Shown: positions 23,972-32,592, counted from the stretch's first letter. The stretch is DNA of 42,856 bases from Mesorhizobium sp. INR15 (GCF_015500075.1 NZ_CP045500.1:1-42856), one strand, 5' to 3'. Notes: generated by a model from the sequence alone, not told the origin. A program made the numbers and translations.

Positions 23972-24274
23972 CTACTTCGCCATCTTCTCGCATTCTTTCG
24001 TTGCCTCAGGCGTCGAGGTGTCCACCATGTAGGTCTTGCCGTCGGCGCCGGTCATCATCATGACGCAATGATCGAGGGGCTTCGACATCTTCATCATGTC
24101 GCCCATCATCTTTTCATCGGTCATGGTCATCGTTCCCATGTGACCGTCAGGCATCACGGCGATGACCTCGCCACCTTTCATCATTTTCATCATGCCCATC
24201 GCATCATCGGCCAAGACCGGTGTAGCCGAAAGGCCGAACAGACAGAACAGAGTGGTTAGTTTCAACGCGTTCAT
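23972..24274 (-). CDS. Methionine-rich periplasmic protein, probable copper/silver-binding
   Basis: The ATG at 24274 has a strong ribosome site (AAGGAGG). The 100-residue protein has a signal peptide (LTTLFCLFGLSATPVLADDA) and a mature part packed with methionines and histidines: AMGMMKMMKGG, DGHMGTMTMTDEKMMGDMMK and DHCVMMMTGADGKTYM. Such Met-motif clusters bind Cu(I)/Ag(I) in periplasmic metallochaperones. It lies about 100 bases past the CcdA-like gene on the same strand, so it may belong to the same transcript. Family not otherwise recognised; metal binding is inferred from composition. Confidence 0.75.
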   Translation of the reverse strand: MNALKLTTLFCLFGLSATPVLADDAMGMMKMMKGGEVIAVMPDGHMGTMTMTDEKMMGDMMKMSKPLDHCVMMMTGADGKTYMVDTSTPEATKECEKMAK

Positions 24275-24375
24275 TGTTTCCTCCTTGTTGCGCCATTGCA
24301 TGGCGCAACGGTTGCGGTGTTTCGGGCGCTTCAAGTCGACGTCTCCACGGCCGCCCGATGCCGTCGGGAGTTTCT

Positions 24376-25095
24376 TCAAAAACGTGTCGTCAAGGCCGTC
24401 AGCCACGCGGGCGAGGCGTTAACGAAGGCGGTTTCAATCGCCTTGTCGACGCCGGTGAGTATCGCAGCGGCGGTGGTGATCAGCACAAACCCGAGCGCGA
24501 TTTTCAGCCCGCTGCCGGCACTGGCCAACTGACCGCGCCAGCGCAAAAGAGTTTCGCGCGACAGTGTCCCAAGGATCAAAAGCGGAAGTGCCGCGCCGAT
24601 CCCGAAAATGATCATAGTGACGGCAACCTGCGCGAGGTTATGACCTTGCGCCGCAAGCACGGATGCGGCGCCCAACGTCGGACCGACGCATGGACTCCAG
24701 ACCGCACCGAGCAACAGGCCGACTCCGAACTGGCCCCACAGCCCGACCGACGAAAATCCGCCGAAGCGTTGTTCGGCCCAATTGCCGACCGGCCCCGCGG
24801 CGAGCGAGAATTGCGCCTGAAATGAAGGAACGACGAGGACGAAACCGAGGCAAAGCATCACGATCGCGGCGGCGCTCCGGAAGATGCCGCCGTCAAGCCC
24901 GATTGAAAACCCGATCGTCGCGATGAAAAGACCGATGGTGGTAAACGAAATGGCCAAGCCAGCCGCTAGCGCCGCAGGGCCGTAGCGATGCTGGCTCGCC
25001 GCGGCACCGAGCACGACCGGGATCAAAGGAAGGACGCAGGGCGAAACCGTCGATAGCACACCCGCAAGCAACGAAAAACCCAGTCCACCAAGCAT
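24376..25095 (-). CDS. CcdA/DsbD-type thiol-disulfide membrane transporter
   Basis: A 239-residue protein with six predicted helices and the paired catalytic cysteines of the family: LLAGVLSTVSPCVLPLIPVV in helix 1 and LLGAVWSPCVGPTLGAASVL in helix 4. This compact form moves reducing equivalents from cytoplasmic thioredoxin to periplasmic partners for cytochrome c maturation or metal resistance. It follows the exported thioredoxin gene by 9 bases, a classic donor/partner pairing, and precedes the Met-rich protein. Intact. Confidence 0.88.
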   Translation of the reverse strand: MLGGLGFSLLAGVLSTVSPCVLPLIPVVLGAAASQHRYGPAALAAGLAISFTTIGLFIATIGFSIGLDGGIFRSAAAIVMLCLGFVLVVPSFQAQFSLAAGPVGNWAEQRFGGFSSVGLWGQFGVGLLLGAVWSPCVGPTLGAASVLAAQGHNLAQVAVTMIIFGIGAALPLLILGTLSRETLLRWRGQLASAGSGLKIALGFVLITTAAAILTGVDKAIETAFVNASPAWLTALTTRF

Positions 25096-25104
25096 AGCGG
25101 TCGC

Positions 25105-25500
25105 TCAGATCGTCGTATCGAGCAGCTGCTTGATGGCATCCGCCTTGGTTTCGCCGACCAGTCTTCCGACTTCTGTGGCGCCCTTGAAGGTGATCAGCGT
25201 GCTCTGCATTTGCGCGTTGAAAGCCCGCACGACATCCTTTTGGGCGTCGAAGTCAACTTCGAAGACCGCCAGATTCTTGTGCTCAGGCATGGGTAGCAGC
25301 CCTCCAAGCACCTGCTTCTGCGCCTTGCAAGTCGGGCACCACGACGCGGTGATCTCGACCAGGATTGGCTTGCCCGCCTTTTGCGCGGCGTCGAAAGCCT
25401 GCTGGGTGAAGGCCATCTGATCGGCGGCGAGCGCGGAAGGAGCCGAGGCGAACGTTGATGCGGCGGTCAGAGCGATGAGAAAAGCACGTCGATCAAGCAT
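25105..25500 (-). CDS. Periplasmic thioredoxin-fold protein
   Basis: A 131-residue protein with a signal peptide (FLIALTAASTFASAPSALAA) and a thioredoxin fold: KPILVEITASWCPTCKAQKQ with the CPTC redox motif, AVFEVDFDAQKDVVRAFNAQ and TLITFKGATEVGRLVGET, including the threonine in place of the usual cis-proline context (STLITF). It is presumably kept reduced by the CcdA/DsbD-like protein encoded next. A role in thiol maintenance or copper-protein assembly fits the neighbours. GGAG lies upstream of the ATG at 25500. Confidence 0.87.
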   Translation of the reverse strand: MLDRRAFLIALTAASTFASAPSALAADQMAFTQQAFDAAQKAGKPILVEITASWCPTCKAQKQVLGGLLPMPEHKNLAVFEVDFDAQKDVVRAFNAQMQSTLITFKGATEVGRLVGETKADAIKQLLDTTI

Positions 25501-25816
25501 GGCTCACTCCTGAACTGTCTGCCCACCAAAAAAGGGTGACGGCGGACATGAGATGATAATTCGTACTTCGTCACGGAAAGCCGATTTGTTACATTTGGCG
25601 CGATACTCCACACCTGACAAAGATCCGTTCGGCTTCTTTGCCGCACCGGTCATAGGGGCTTTTTGCGAAGCTCGTTTTCCTAGCGGCTGTATAGCCTGCA
25701 TGCGCGTTATAGCGCGTTGCATGGCTTCCGAGATCATCTCAGGCAATACGCTGCTCCCGGTCGTTCGGCTTGTCGCAATTCTGAACCTTGCCCAAGTGCT
25801 GACAGGGATTCAGCTA
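25501..25816. other. Spacer between thioredoxin gene and transposase remnant
   Basis: About 316 bases; short frames only, none recognisable. It probably contains the thioredoxin operon promoter at its left side. Confidence 0.35.
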
Positions 25817-25918
25817 TGGAAGGAGGATCATAACGAGCACCGACCACATTCGACCCTTGCCAACATCACGCCAGCCGAGTTCGCATCGAAAATGAGACTG
25901 GAAAAGCTGGCCGCATGA
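25817..25918 (+). pseudogene. IS3-type transposase C-terminal remnant
   Basis: The last 33 residues of an rve-type transposase: WKEDHNEHRPHSTLANITPA then EFASKMRLEKLAA and a stop. YNxxRPHSxLxxxTPxEFA is the standard IS3-family C-terminus. The catalytic domain upstream is gone. It is a different IS3-group member from the intact element at 10.5 kb. Confidence 0.75.
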
Positions 25919-26030
25919 GGCCACAAATCATGATCCGATCTCCAGGAACTGGACCGTTCAGAATTGAGTTTTCCGCTGTAATTTCCAGCCCGGAATTCAA
26001 TGATCGACAGATCGTGCAGGGAGGCGCTTA

Positions 26031-26657
26031 CTACGAGGCAACCCGCCGAAAAATACTGATTTGGAATGACTGAGTTGAACCCCAAGGCGTCACATGCGTA
26101 TGCTGCCGAGTGTCGACTAACTCGAATCCCGGCCCGAGCGTCTGGCCGAGGCTCGTCGCATCATAACGCTCTACGCGAAGACCGCTACATCGGTCTGGCC
26201 CGTCAGGGGCAAAAGTGGCAATGATCGCGTGTCCTCCGGCCTTTAGGGCTCGCCTCAGGCGCGCGACGTAGGCAACACGATCCTGCTCCTCGGTAAGGAA
26301 ATGGAAGGCGGCTCTGTCATGCCAGATGTCGTAGGTTTGCGACGGCTCCCATCTCGTGGCATCGGCAACGAGCCAATGGGCTTGCGCGGCCCGTTCTCCA
26401 AGGCGGGTTTTGGCAGCCTCCAATGCGGCGAAGGACAAATCAAGGACCGTGATGTCCCTAAAGCCCTTTTCGATAAGGCTATCAACCAGACGTGAAGCAC
26501 CCCCTCCGATGTCGATGATAGCCAGGTCGTTGGTTGGCGCTAAAGCGGCAATCAGTTCGAGCGAAGGAGCGGGATTCTCTTCAAACCAGCTGACTTCTTT
26601 CTCGCTTTTCCTGGTGTACACGTCCTCCCAATGGGCCTGACGGCTCTCGCTTCCCAT
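26031..26657 (-). CDS. Class I SAM-dependent methyltransferase
   Basis: The ATG at 26657 follows GGAGGGAG; the open frame extends upstream into the divergent gene and is not used. The 208-residue protein starts HWEDVYTRKSEKEVSWFEEN, then motif I LAIIDIGGGASRLVDSLIE, motif II DITVLDLSFAALEAAKTRLG and WLVADATRWEPSQTYDIWHD followed by RAAFHFLTEEQDR. This set matches a family of small methyltransferases annotated as SAM-dependent or thiopurine-like; the substrate is unknown. It is divergent from the nucleoside phosphorylase with a 33-base spacer. Confidence 0.85.
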   Translation of the reverse strand: MGSESRQAHWEDVYTRKSEKEVSWFEENPAPSLELIAALAPTNDLAIIDIGGGASRLVDSLIEKGFRDITVLDLSFAALEAAKTRLGERAAQAHWLVADATRWEPSQTYDIWHDRAAFHFLTEEQDRVAYVARLRRALKAGGHAIIATFAPDGPDRCSGLRVERYDATSLGQTLGPGFELVDTRQHTHVTPWGSTQSFQISIFRRVAS

Positions 26658-26690
26658 AAGTTTCTCCCTCCGGTTCAAGGTTAGCGGAAT

Positions 26691-27479
26691 ATGGTCACTC
26701 CACCCATTCTCGACAACAAGCACATAGCCACGACATCCGTATTTACCCCTGCGGCTCTGTTGCGAGAGGCTCGGCGACAGAAGGGGTTGGCCGCTGAGCA
26801 AGTGCCGCCAGTATGCATTCTGGATCCGGATGGCGACTTGGTACGCCACTTGCGCCGAACGGGGTCAGCGCAACCGTTTGCGAACTGGCCCTGCTATCAC
26901 ACCGAACTGGACACATTCGACCTTGGCGGCCAGCGTGTCGGGATTGTGGGGCGGGTGGTCGGCGCGTCCTTTGCCGTCCTCGTAGCCGAAGAACTTTTCG
27001 CCACTGGATGCCAGCTGCTCGTGAGCCTCACCTCGGCCGGGCAGATTGTGCCGGCGGGGCCTCCACCTTACTTTGTCGTCATCGACAGGGCGTTGCGGGA
27101 CGAGGGGACCAGCTATCACTACGCTCCTCCGTCGGAGTTCGCCGAGGCTGTCCCTGACCTTGTGACGCGGGCGGCAAGCGCGCTGGCGCAGACGGGGCTG
27201 CATAGCATTGTCGGGGCAAGCTGGACGACGGATGCGCCCTTTCGTGAAACCATCGAAGCCATCAACGCAGCGCGGACCAAAGGCATCCTCGCGGTTGAGA
27301 TGGAGGCGGCTGCACTTTACACTTTTGCCCGCACTGCAGGCGCGCGGGTGCTCTGCCTTGCTCATGTCACCAATACGATGGGGCAGAGCGGGGATGATTT
27401 CGAGAAAGGAGATGCGGACGGCGCACGGGACGCACTGATGGCGCTTGAAAGCGTGATTGTCGGTCTGCACGACATTTGA
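26691..27479 (+). CDS. Nucleoside phosphorylase (PNP_UDP_1 family)
   Basis: A 262-residue protein of the purine/uridine phosphorylase superfamily: VGIVGRVVGASFAVLVAEEL, LLVSLTSAGQIVPAGPPPYF and the diagnostic GILAVEMEAAALYTFARTAG, whose MEAA glutamate and methionine bind the ribose. An Asp-rich end (GDDFEKGDADG) follows. It cleaves nucleosides with phosphate to base plus ribose 1-phosphate; which base is uncertain. It is cytoplasmic and complete. Pairing with a methyltransferase could reflect modified-nucleoside metabolism, but this is speculative. Confidence 0.85.
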   Translation: MVTPPILDNKHIATTSVFTPAALLREARRQKGLAAEQVPPVCILDPDGDLVRHLRRTGSAQPFANWPCYHTELDTFDLGGQRVGIVGRVVGASFAVLVAEELFATGCQLLVSLTSAGQIVPAGPPPYFVVIDRALRDEGTSYHYAPPSEFAEAVPDLVTRAASALAQTGLHSIVGASWTTDAPFRETIEAINAARTKGILAVEMEAAALYTFARTAGARVLCLAHVTNTMGQSGDDFEKGDADGARDALMALESVIVGLHDI

Positions 27480-27579
27480 TTTTTGCATGGACACGTCAAT
27501 GGCCGCGTGGTTCCAACTTTCGATCTGATCGCGCCTCGATGGCGCCTGTACGATCCCTGGTCCGACGCTTCGCATCAGA

Positions 27580-27777
27580 CGGGGTCAGCCGATCCGTATT
27601 GTCGTCGAGAACGGGCTTGACGAAAACACCACGGTTCATTGGCACGGCATCAGGTTGTAGAACGCCATGGATGGCGTGCCGGGCTTGACACAATCGCCGA
27701 TCAAGCCCGCCGAGCGTTTCACCTACGAATTCACACCACCTAATGCCGGCACCTTCTGGCATCACATCGCCATCAGG
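27580..27777 (+). pseudogene. Multicopper oxidase N-terminal remnant
   Basis: The frame reads RGQPIRIVVENGLDENTTVH then WHGIRL, with the HWHG copper-ligand motif of cupredoxin domain 1, an in-frame TAG at 27658-27660, and NAMDGVPGLTQSPIKPAERF then TPPNAGTFWHH with the second copper-ligand HxH-type segment. Only one of three domains survives. Such oxidases (CopA/CueO-like) detoxify Cu(I), in keeping with the neighbouring copper genes. Confidence 0.8.
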
Positions 27778-27911
27778 ATCGACCAGGCAAGTTCGCGAGA
27801 GACGGCCGCCGCTTGATCAACATCGTTTGATCACGCGGTCGGGCTTCTTTGCGATGACAAGTGGTAACGACGGTCGATCCGGAGCGGACCTTTTGGGCCT
27901 AAGTCTTGATC

Positions 27912-28252
27912 CTTCATGGCCTGCGGCACTGGTTTGAGCGTAAGAGTGAGCAGCGTGGTGGCGGACAACGGATCTCACGCCACGGTTATAACATTCATCG
28001 GCTCATGGAGTCTGAAACCGGCCGCCGGGCGATGGCGAACAGGGATCTTGGCGCCGACTGCGTGGCTCATGCTCGCATGTTTTTCAACCGCAAGGAATAC
28101 GACCGTGCATCTGCCGAACCGCCGACCTTCGCCCTGCTGCCGACGCCCTGCGGCGAGACTACGGTGCCTTGATCGCCATGATCTGTGGCCCTATGCCGAA
28201 TTTCGACTTGGTGCTCCGGAGCGTCCGACGGTTGGAAAACCCTTTTGAATAG
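27912..28252 (+). pseudogene. AbiEii/AbiGii-type nucleotidyltransferase toxin, C-terminal remnant
   Basis: A plus frame reads LRHWFERKSEQRGGGQRISR then GYNIHRLMESETGRRAMANR and LGADCVAHARMFFNRKEYDR; after a shift near 28140 it continues DALRRDYGALIAMICGPMPN then VLRSVRRLENPF and a stop at 28250. This is the C-terminal half of nucleotidyl transferase AbiEii/AbiGii toxin-family proteins found in type IV toxin-antitoxin and abortive-infection systems. The nucleotidyltransferase core (GS..D motifs) and any antitoxin are missing, so the system is dead. Confidence 0.65.
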
Positions 28253-28392
28253 GCCCGAGGGCCGACTTCCGTCCGTTCGCCATTTGTGCTCAAAAAGTCG
28301 CGTAATGGGCAGTCTGGAAACGGCTGACCGATCCTACAAGCGCTAATCTGAATGTCCTCTAAGACGCACGCCTAACGGTAGTCCGTCTTGGG

Positions 28393-30285
28393 TCAAGGGG
28401 CTATCGCCGAGCGGTATCGAGCATCGACCGATGCGGATGCAGTGAGTATCATCGTTCGATAGCGACCCAGCAGTAACGACTTGATTTGCAATGTTGAAAC
28501 CTTCGCCGACGGCTCGATGATACAGGCTGAGTCGATAGCCCGAGGGATCGAAAGCTCGATATCCTCGGGGGTAAGATTTGCGATCAGGATGCGGGTACTC
28601 TCGCCGCTGCGATATGCAACAGCCGCGATACCCGAGCGATCGAAAGACACCTCGTAGCGCTCCGCACCGGCTGCGGCCGCGAGCGCGGCGTGGACTGCCT
28701 GGATAGGAAGGTGAATTCCGGTCGGGCCGAGCAGGCCGAATGAACCGTTTGGAGACGCGATCATGAGTCGGTCGACACCAGCCGCGGCAGCCTCAGCTGC
28801 GACACCAACCGCGAAGGCCGCACCGAACAGCGCGCCATGCCGAGGGTCCTCGCCCGAAGCAGGTATTCTGACACGACCAGGATTTGCTGCCACACCGGGG
28901 CCGTAGGGATTGTGGCGCATTCCGATCGTGCAGGGACCGAGCCAAATCGGTTTTTCCGGGCACAGACACCGCGCCGTGGCGATGACGGAAGGATAGACGC
29001 CCAAGGTTTCCATGACGGAAAGGTCATCGGCTGCATGTACGACCGCGGCGTTGCCGAAGAAGATGAAATCGGCATCGCCGATTGGCGGGTTGCGATTGAA
29101 TTCAGTGAACAAGGAAGGGGTGCCGGCGCCGATGGCAGCAGTGATACCGGTTGATTTGAGCGCGTCAACGAGATCGCTGACTGGCCGTTCGCCCGGAGGG
29201 ACCAGGTTCGACCCCCTTGTCTTGAATTCCCGCCGGGGTGAAATCAGGACAGCGCTGGCTTCGATACCCGACGACCGGATCGCATTGACGACAGCCTTTG
29301 CCTCCGACGTCGGGTCGACCGCATCGAAGACCGCCTCGATCGCCAGCAGGGCTCCGATCGAGGCAGCCAATCTGGATGCCTCTGCCAGCGTCTTTGCATT
29401 ATGTCCGCGCGAGCTGTCGAATCGGATAATAACTTGCTGTGCCGGGCCCAGCAGGGGTGCTGAGGCCAAGGCTTCGGGCAGGTCATCTGGGTCGAGAAAC
29501 AGAGCCATGGCCGGCATCCGTCCGGCAGGTCCACCTAGCGTCAGCGTCGCCCGGTCTGCGGCTCGAGGGCGGGTCTTCGGTGTCTTGGCCTGGATGGAGA
29601 CCGTGACACGCTGGACATCCTTCGAACCGCTGGCGATGATATAGGGTCGCGGCTTCGACAGCGGACGGACATATGCCTTGAACGAGGCGTCGGTCCAGTT
29701 GCGCTGATCCTCCATCTCGAAAACATCGCCTTCCATGCTGACCGTGCAGACCATGTCGGGTTGCGGCTCGTGCGTCATCGTGGCGATGTCGAAGGCCGGC
29801 TGATCTGGGCTGATCGCCTCGGGAAATACCGTTTCCTCGATCCGGCCGTCACTGTGTGTGATCGCCAGCCGTCCGCCTGCTGTCTCGGAAGGATGGAGCA
29901 CAACGAACCCGGTGCGATTGGTTGGGAAGTCAGTGAGAGCGACGCCTTCCGCTTCCATCGTCAGCGCGCCGGAATCCTTGCCTCTTATTGTCATCCGGTA
30001 GGAAAAGCGGCCCTGCGGACCGGTGCACAGCCCGTCGTAGCCAACCTCAAACGTGGCCTCGTCTTCCGATATGCGAATGTTCGAAAGCTCTGCCTTGTAT
30101 GTGCCCCAGGATGCGTCTCGCGCCAGATAGTTGATCGCTCGGACCGCCTCGACGCCAGCGAAGCAGATCGTGCGAAGGTTGCCCTCTTCAAGGATCGCGG
30201 TCAGCGGTCCGGCCGTAAGGGTCCGACGTTCGGCAACCGGCTCGTTCGTCCCGAACAGATCAAACGCGGTGACGTAGCCGCTCAT
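28393..30285 (-). CDS. apnL: D-apionate lactonase-like enzyme (ApnL family)
   Basis: A 630-residue cytoplasmic protein. The N-terminal beta-rich part reads LTAGPLTAILEEGNLRTICF then AGVEAVRAINYLARDASWGT, which from memory matches D-apionolactonases (ApnL_N). The middle part (about 240-480) looks like a TIM barrel with MALFLDPDDLPEALASAPLL, the FNRNPPIGDADFIFFG segment and WLGPCTIGMRHNPYG; the end is a small beta domain. In the oxidative D-apiose pathway ApnL opens the lactone made by D-apiose dehydrogenase. Here its start overlaps the preceding gene's stop (ATATGA), and a Gfo/Idh/MocA dehydrogenase lies two genes upstream, as expected. Last gene of the ten-gene operon; frame fully intact. The exact sugar is inferred. 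Confidence 0.7.
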   Translation of the reverse strand: MSGYVTAFDLFGTNEPVAERRTLTAGPLTAILEEGNLRTICFAGVEAVRAINYLARDASWGTYKAELSNIRISEDEATFEVGYDGLCTGPQGRFSYRMTIRGKDSGALTMEAEGVALTDFPTNRTGFVVLHPSETAGGRLAITHSDGRIEETVFPEAISPDQPAFDIATMTHEPQPDMVCTVSMEGDVFEMEDQRNWTDASFKAYVRPLSKPRPYIIASGSKDVQRVTVSIQAKTPKTRPRAADRATLTLGGPAGRMPAMALFLDPDDLPEALASAPLLGPAQQVIIRFDSSRGHNAKTLAEASRLAASIGALLAIEAVFDAVDPTSEAKAVVNAIRSSGIEASAVLISPRREFKTRGSNLVPPGERPVSDLVDALKSTGITAAIGAGTPSLFTEFNRNPPIGDADFIFFGNAAVVHAADDLSVMETLGVYPSVIATARCLCPEKPIWLGPCTIGMRHNPYGPGVAANPGRVRIPASGEDPRHGALFGAAFAVGVAAEAAAAGVDRLMIASPNGSFGLLGPTGIHLPIQAVHAALAAAAGAERYEVSFDRSGIAAVAYRSGESTRILIANLTPEDIELSIPRAIDSACIIEPSAKVSTLQIKSLLLGRYRTMILTASASVDARYRSAIAP

Positions 30286-30659
30286 ATGCGTTCCGCGACC
30301 TTGGCATTTTCCAGCACGGCATAGGCGAGAACGGTCTTGTTGATCACCAGGTCGCGCGAGCGCTGGTCGAATTGACGGAAATGGTCCGAGGCAAGATGCA
30401 GGTCAAAGGCCGCGCGATCCGTATATATCTCATAGAGGAAAACACCCGTGGAACCGGTTGCATCCAACGGCGTCAACACATCGAAGCGCAAGCAATCCGG
30501 CTCGAGCTTGACGGAAAGCGCCGCGTTCTCGCTAACCAGCCGATGAAATTCGGGAAGGCCGCCCTTGATAAGTTCAAACGTCACGGTGATCGCGAAGGTG
30601 GCTGCACGGGCCTTTTGCTTCGATCGCCTTTGCGCCTTTTGCTGACCCATCGCAGTCAT
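30282..30659 (-). CDS. Antibiotic biosynthesis monooxygenase (ABM)-fold protein
   Basis: The ATG at 30659 overlaps the dehydrogenase stop as ATGA; the open frame goes further upstream but would run inside that gene. The 125-residue product has a 25-residue basic leader (GQQKAQRRSKQKARAA) and then an ABM/YgiN domain: FAITVTFELIKGGLPEFHRL, LSVKLEPDCLRFDVLTPLDA and FLYEIYTDRAAFDLHLASDH, FRQF. These dimeric ferredoxin-fold proteins are often small enzymes or lactone/quinone-handling accessories of sugar-acid operons (LsrG-like). Tight coupling on both sides puts it in the pathway; its reaction is unknown. Confidence 0.8.
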   Translation of the reverse strand: MTAMGQQKAQRRSKQKARAATFAITVTFELIKGGLPEFHRLVSENAALSVKLEPDCLRFDVLTPLDATGSTGVFLYEIYTDRAAFDLHLASDHFRQFDQRSRDLVINKTVLAYAVLENAKVAERI

Positions 30660-31735
30660 TGTGCCCACCGCTCCATCGAGAGGGCGCCGGTGTTTTCTTT
30701 CCATTGGGCGGGAATGATTGCCCGATGTTCGGCGGCCGCGCGATAGGCTGCGTCAACCAGGGCGTAGGTCTTGAGATTATCCTTGCCGGAGGTTTCGGCA
30801 GGCACGCCGCGCTGAAGGCAATCGAGAAAATGGCGGCAGGCCATGAATGCGCCTTCTTGCGCGACATGCCAGGGATTGCTGGTCCAGGACCGCAATGGTG
30901 AGCCGATGTCCTCCTCGGTCGTTGTTCCGTTGCTGGTGACCCGCATGATCGAGCCCGGACGAACGATGATCGAGCCTTTGTCGCCCTCGATCTCCACCAG
31001 CGTTTCCGGAAACGGATCGGGGTCGCGCCGTGCCTCGTATGTGCATTCGACAACGCTGACGGCGCCGCTGCGATGGCGCAAAAGCATCGTGGCCGTGTCC
31101 TCGGCCCGCACTTTGGGATTGCGGCGCTGGGTCTCACAGGAGATGCGCTCGACCTCGCCGAGAAAGAAGCGTGCGAGGTCGAGCACATGGATGCCGACAT
31201 CGGCGATTGCCAGCCGTTCCTCGTCGTAGAAATAAGGCTGCGTGAGATAGACGTCGAAGCCGGTTCGGAATGTCACTCGCGCCCAGTTCGGCGTGCCGAT
31301 GGCGCCGCTGTCGATGACGCGCCGAACATGGCGCATCGGCGTCTGGAAGCGAAAATTTTCATGCACCGCGAGCCACACGCCGGCCTTTGCGGCTGCCTCG
31401 ACAATGGCGACGCAGTCGTCCCAGTTCGGGGCCAACGGCTTTTGCACGATAATGGCAACGCCTCGCGCAATCGCCAGTTCGCAGAGCGCGCGGTGCGTGT
31501 CGTGACGGGTGACGATGTCGACGCCGTCAAGACGCTCGGTCGCAAGCAAAGCAGCGGCATCCGTGTAAAAGGGCACGCCAAATGTCCGGCCCGCTGCCTC
31601 GGCTTTGCCGGGATCCACATCACAGACCGCGGCAAGCACGGCCCCATCGGCAGCGAGTTCCTTCCACGCATGCAGATGGTTCTGCGCGTAGAAGCCGCAG
31701 CCGATCACCCCAATCCGGATCGCCACCGTCGCCAT
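30656..31735 (-). CDS. Gfo/Idh/MocA sugar dehydrogenase, D-apiose dehydrogenase-like
   Basis: A 359-residue NAD(P) oxidoreductase. The Rossmann start RIGVIGCGFYAQNHLHAWKE gives GxGxxx; the EKP-type signature is VAIIVQKPLAPNWDD; the substrate domain has VHENFRFQTPMRHVRRVIDS, ADVGIHVLDLARFFLGEV with the catalytic DxGxH-like Asp/His, and ETSGKDNLKTYALVDAAYRA. HENxRxQTP and the SGKDNLKT end resemble D-apiose dehydrogenases (ApsD) from memory. Such an enzyme would make D-apionolactone, the substrate of the ApnL-like enzyme encoded two genes on. It follows the FAH-family gene by 2 bases. Intact. Other aldose substrates remain possible. Confidence 0.8.
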   Translation of the reverse strand: MATVAIRIGVIGCGFYAQNHLHAWKELAADGAVLAAVCDVDPGKAEAAGRTFGVPFYTDAAALLATERLDGVDIVTRHDTHRALCELAIARGVAIIVQKPLAPNWDDCVAIVEAAAKAGVWLAVHENFRFQTPMRHVRRVIDSGAIGTPNWARVTFRTGFDVYLTQPYFYDEERLAIADVGIHVLDLARFFLGEVERISCETQRRNPKVRAEDTATMLLRHRSGAVSVVECTYEARRDPDPFPETLVEIEGDKGSIIVRPGSIMRVTSNGTTTEEDIGSPLRSWTSNPWHVAQEGAFMACRHFLDCLQRGVPAETSGKDNLKTYALVDAAYRAAAEHRAIIPAQWKENTGALSMERWAQ

Positions 31736-31737
31736 GT

Positions 31738-32592
31738 TTATCCCGCAACGATGGGTGTTCTAAGGATGCCGATGCCATCGGCTTCGATCTCGACGACGTC
31801 GCCGGCCTTCATGAAGATCGGCGGCTTCTGGAAGATGCCGACGCCGGCCGGCGTTCCCGTCGAGACGATGTCGCCAGGTTCGAGCGGAATGTATTGCGAC
31901 AGGAAGGAGACGAGTTGCGGCAGGGAAAACAGCCAGTCCGAAGTGCTGCCGTCCTGCAGGGTCTTGCCGTTCAGCCGTGTCTTCAGCGCGACATTATCGG
32001 GATGCGGCATCGCGTCCGAGGTCACGATGCACGGACCGATCGGCGAGAAGCCGGCAAAGTTCTTGCCGATGGTGATCTGGTTGTCCTTGAATTGGACGTC
32101 ACGTGCCGAAATGTCGTTGAGAAGCGTATAGCCGAAGATTGCCGGCATCACGTCGGCTTCCTTTGCTTTGTGCAGTTTCTTGCCGATGACGGCGGAAAAC
32201 TCCACCTCGTAGTCCATCTGCTCTGTCCTGACAGGCTTTTCAACCGGCACATTGGGTCCGACCACCGAGGTCGGCAGCTTGGTGAAGAAAAACGGTTCGG
32301 TCGGCATTTTCGCGTTGGGATTTTCCTCGGCGTGGCCCTTGTAGTTGATGCCGGAGCACAGCACCTTGCCCGGGCGGATCGGCGCCTCGAGGATCACGTC
32401 CGCGAGCGCATGGCGCGGAGCCTTGGCAAGGCCATCGCGGATACGGTCGAGGATGGCTTTGCCGCCCAGCACGATCTCCATCACGCTGCCGGCGATACCG
32501 GCTTCCGTCAGGCAGGCGACGTGATCGCCGTCGAGCACGCCGGCATGATGACTGTGGCCTCCCTGAGGGTGGGAGAAGGTAACAAGCTTCAT
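31738..32592 (-). CDS. Fumarylacetoacetate hydrolase (FAH)-family protein
   Basis: A 284-residue protein with the FAH fold: KVLCSGINYKGHAEENPN, the metal-binding EQMDYEVEFSAVIGK (Glu-x-Glu pair), GYTLLNDISARDVQ with the conserved Asp, NFAGFSPIGPCIVT and the C-terminal GDIVSTGTPAGVGIFQKP. FAH proteins hydrolyse C-C bonds of diketo acids, decarboxylate, or hydrate sugar-acid intermediates (for example 2,4-diketo-3-deoxy-L-fuconate hydrolase). The gene abuts the alcohol dehydrogenase stop and precedes the Gfo/Idh/MocA gene by 2 bases, so it belongs to the same transcript. It could act late in breakdown of a keto acid; the substrate is unknown. Intact. Confidence 0.85.
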   Translation of the reverse strand: MKLVTFSHPQGGHSHHAGVLDGDHVACLTEAGIAGSVMEIVLGGKAILDRIRDGLAKAPRHALADVILEAPIRPGKVLCSGINYKGHAEENPNAKMPTEPFFFTKLPTSVVGPNVPVEKPVRTEQMDYEVEFSAVIGKKLHKAKEADVMPAIFGYTLLNDISARDVQFKDNQITIGKNFAGFSPIGPCIVTSDAMPHPDNVALKTRLNGKTLQDGSTSDWLFSLPQLVSFLSQYIPLEPGDIVSTGTPAGVGIFQKPPIFMKAGDVVEIEADGIGILRTPIVAG

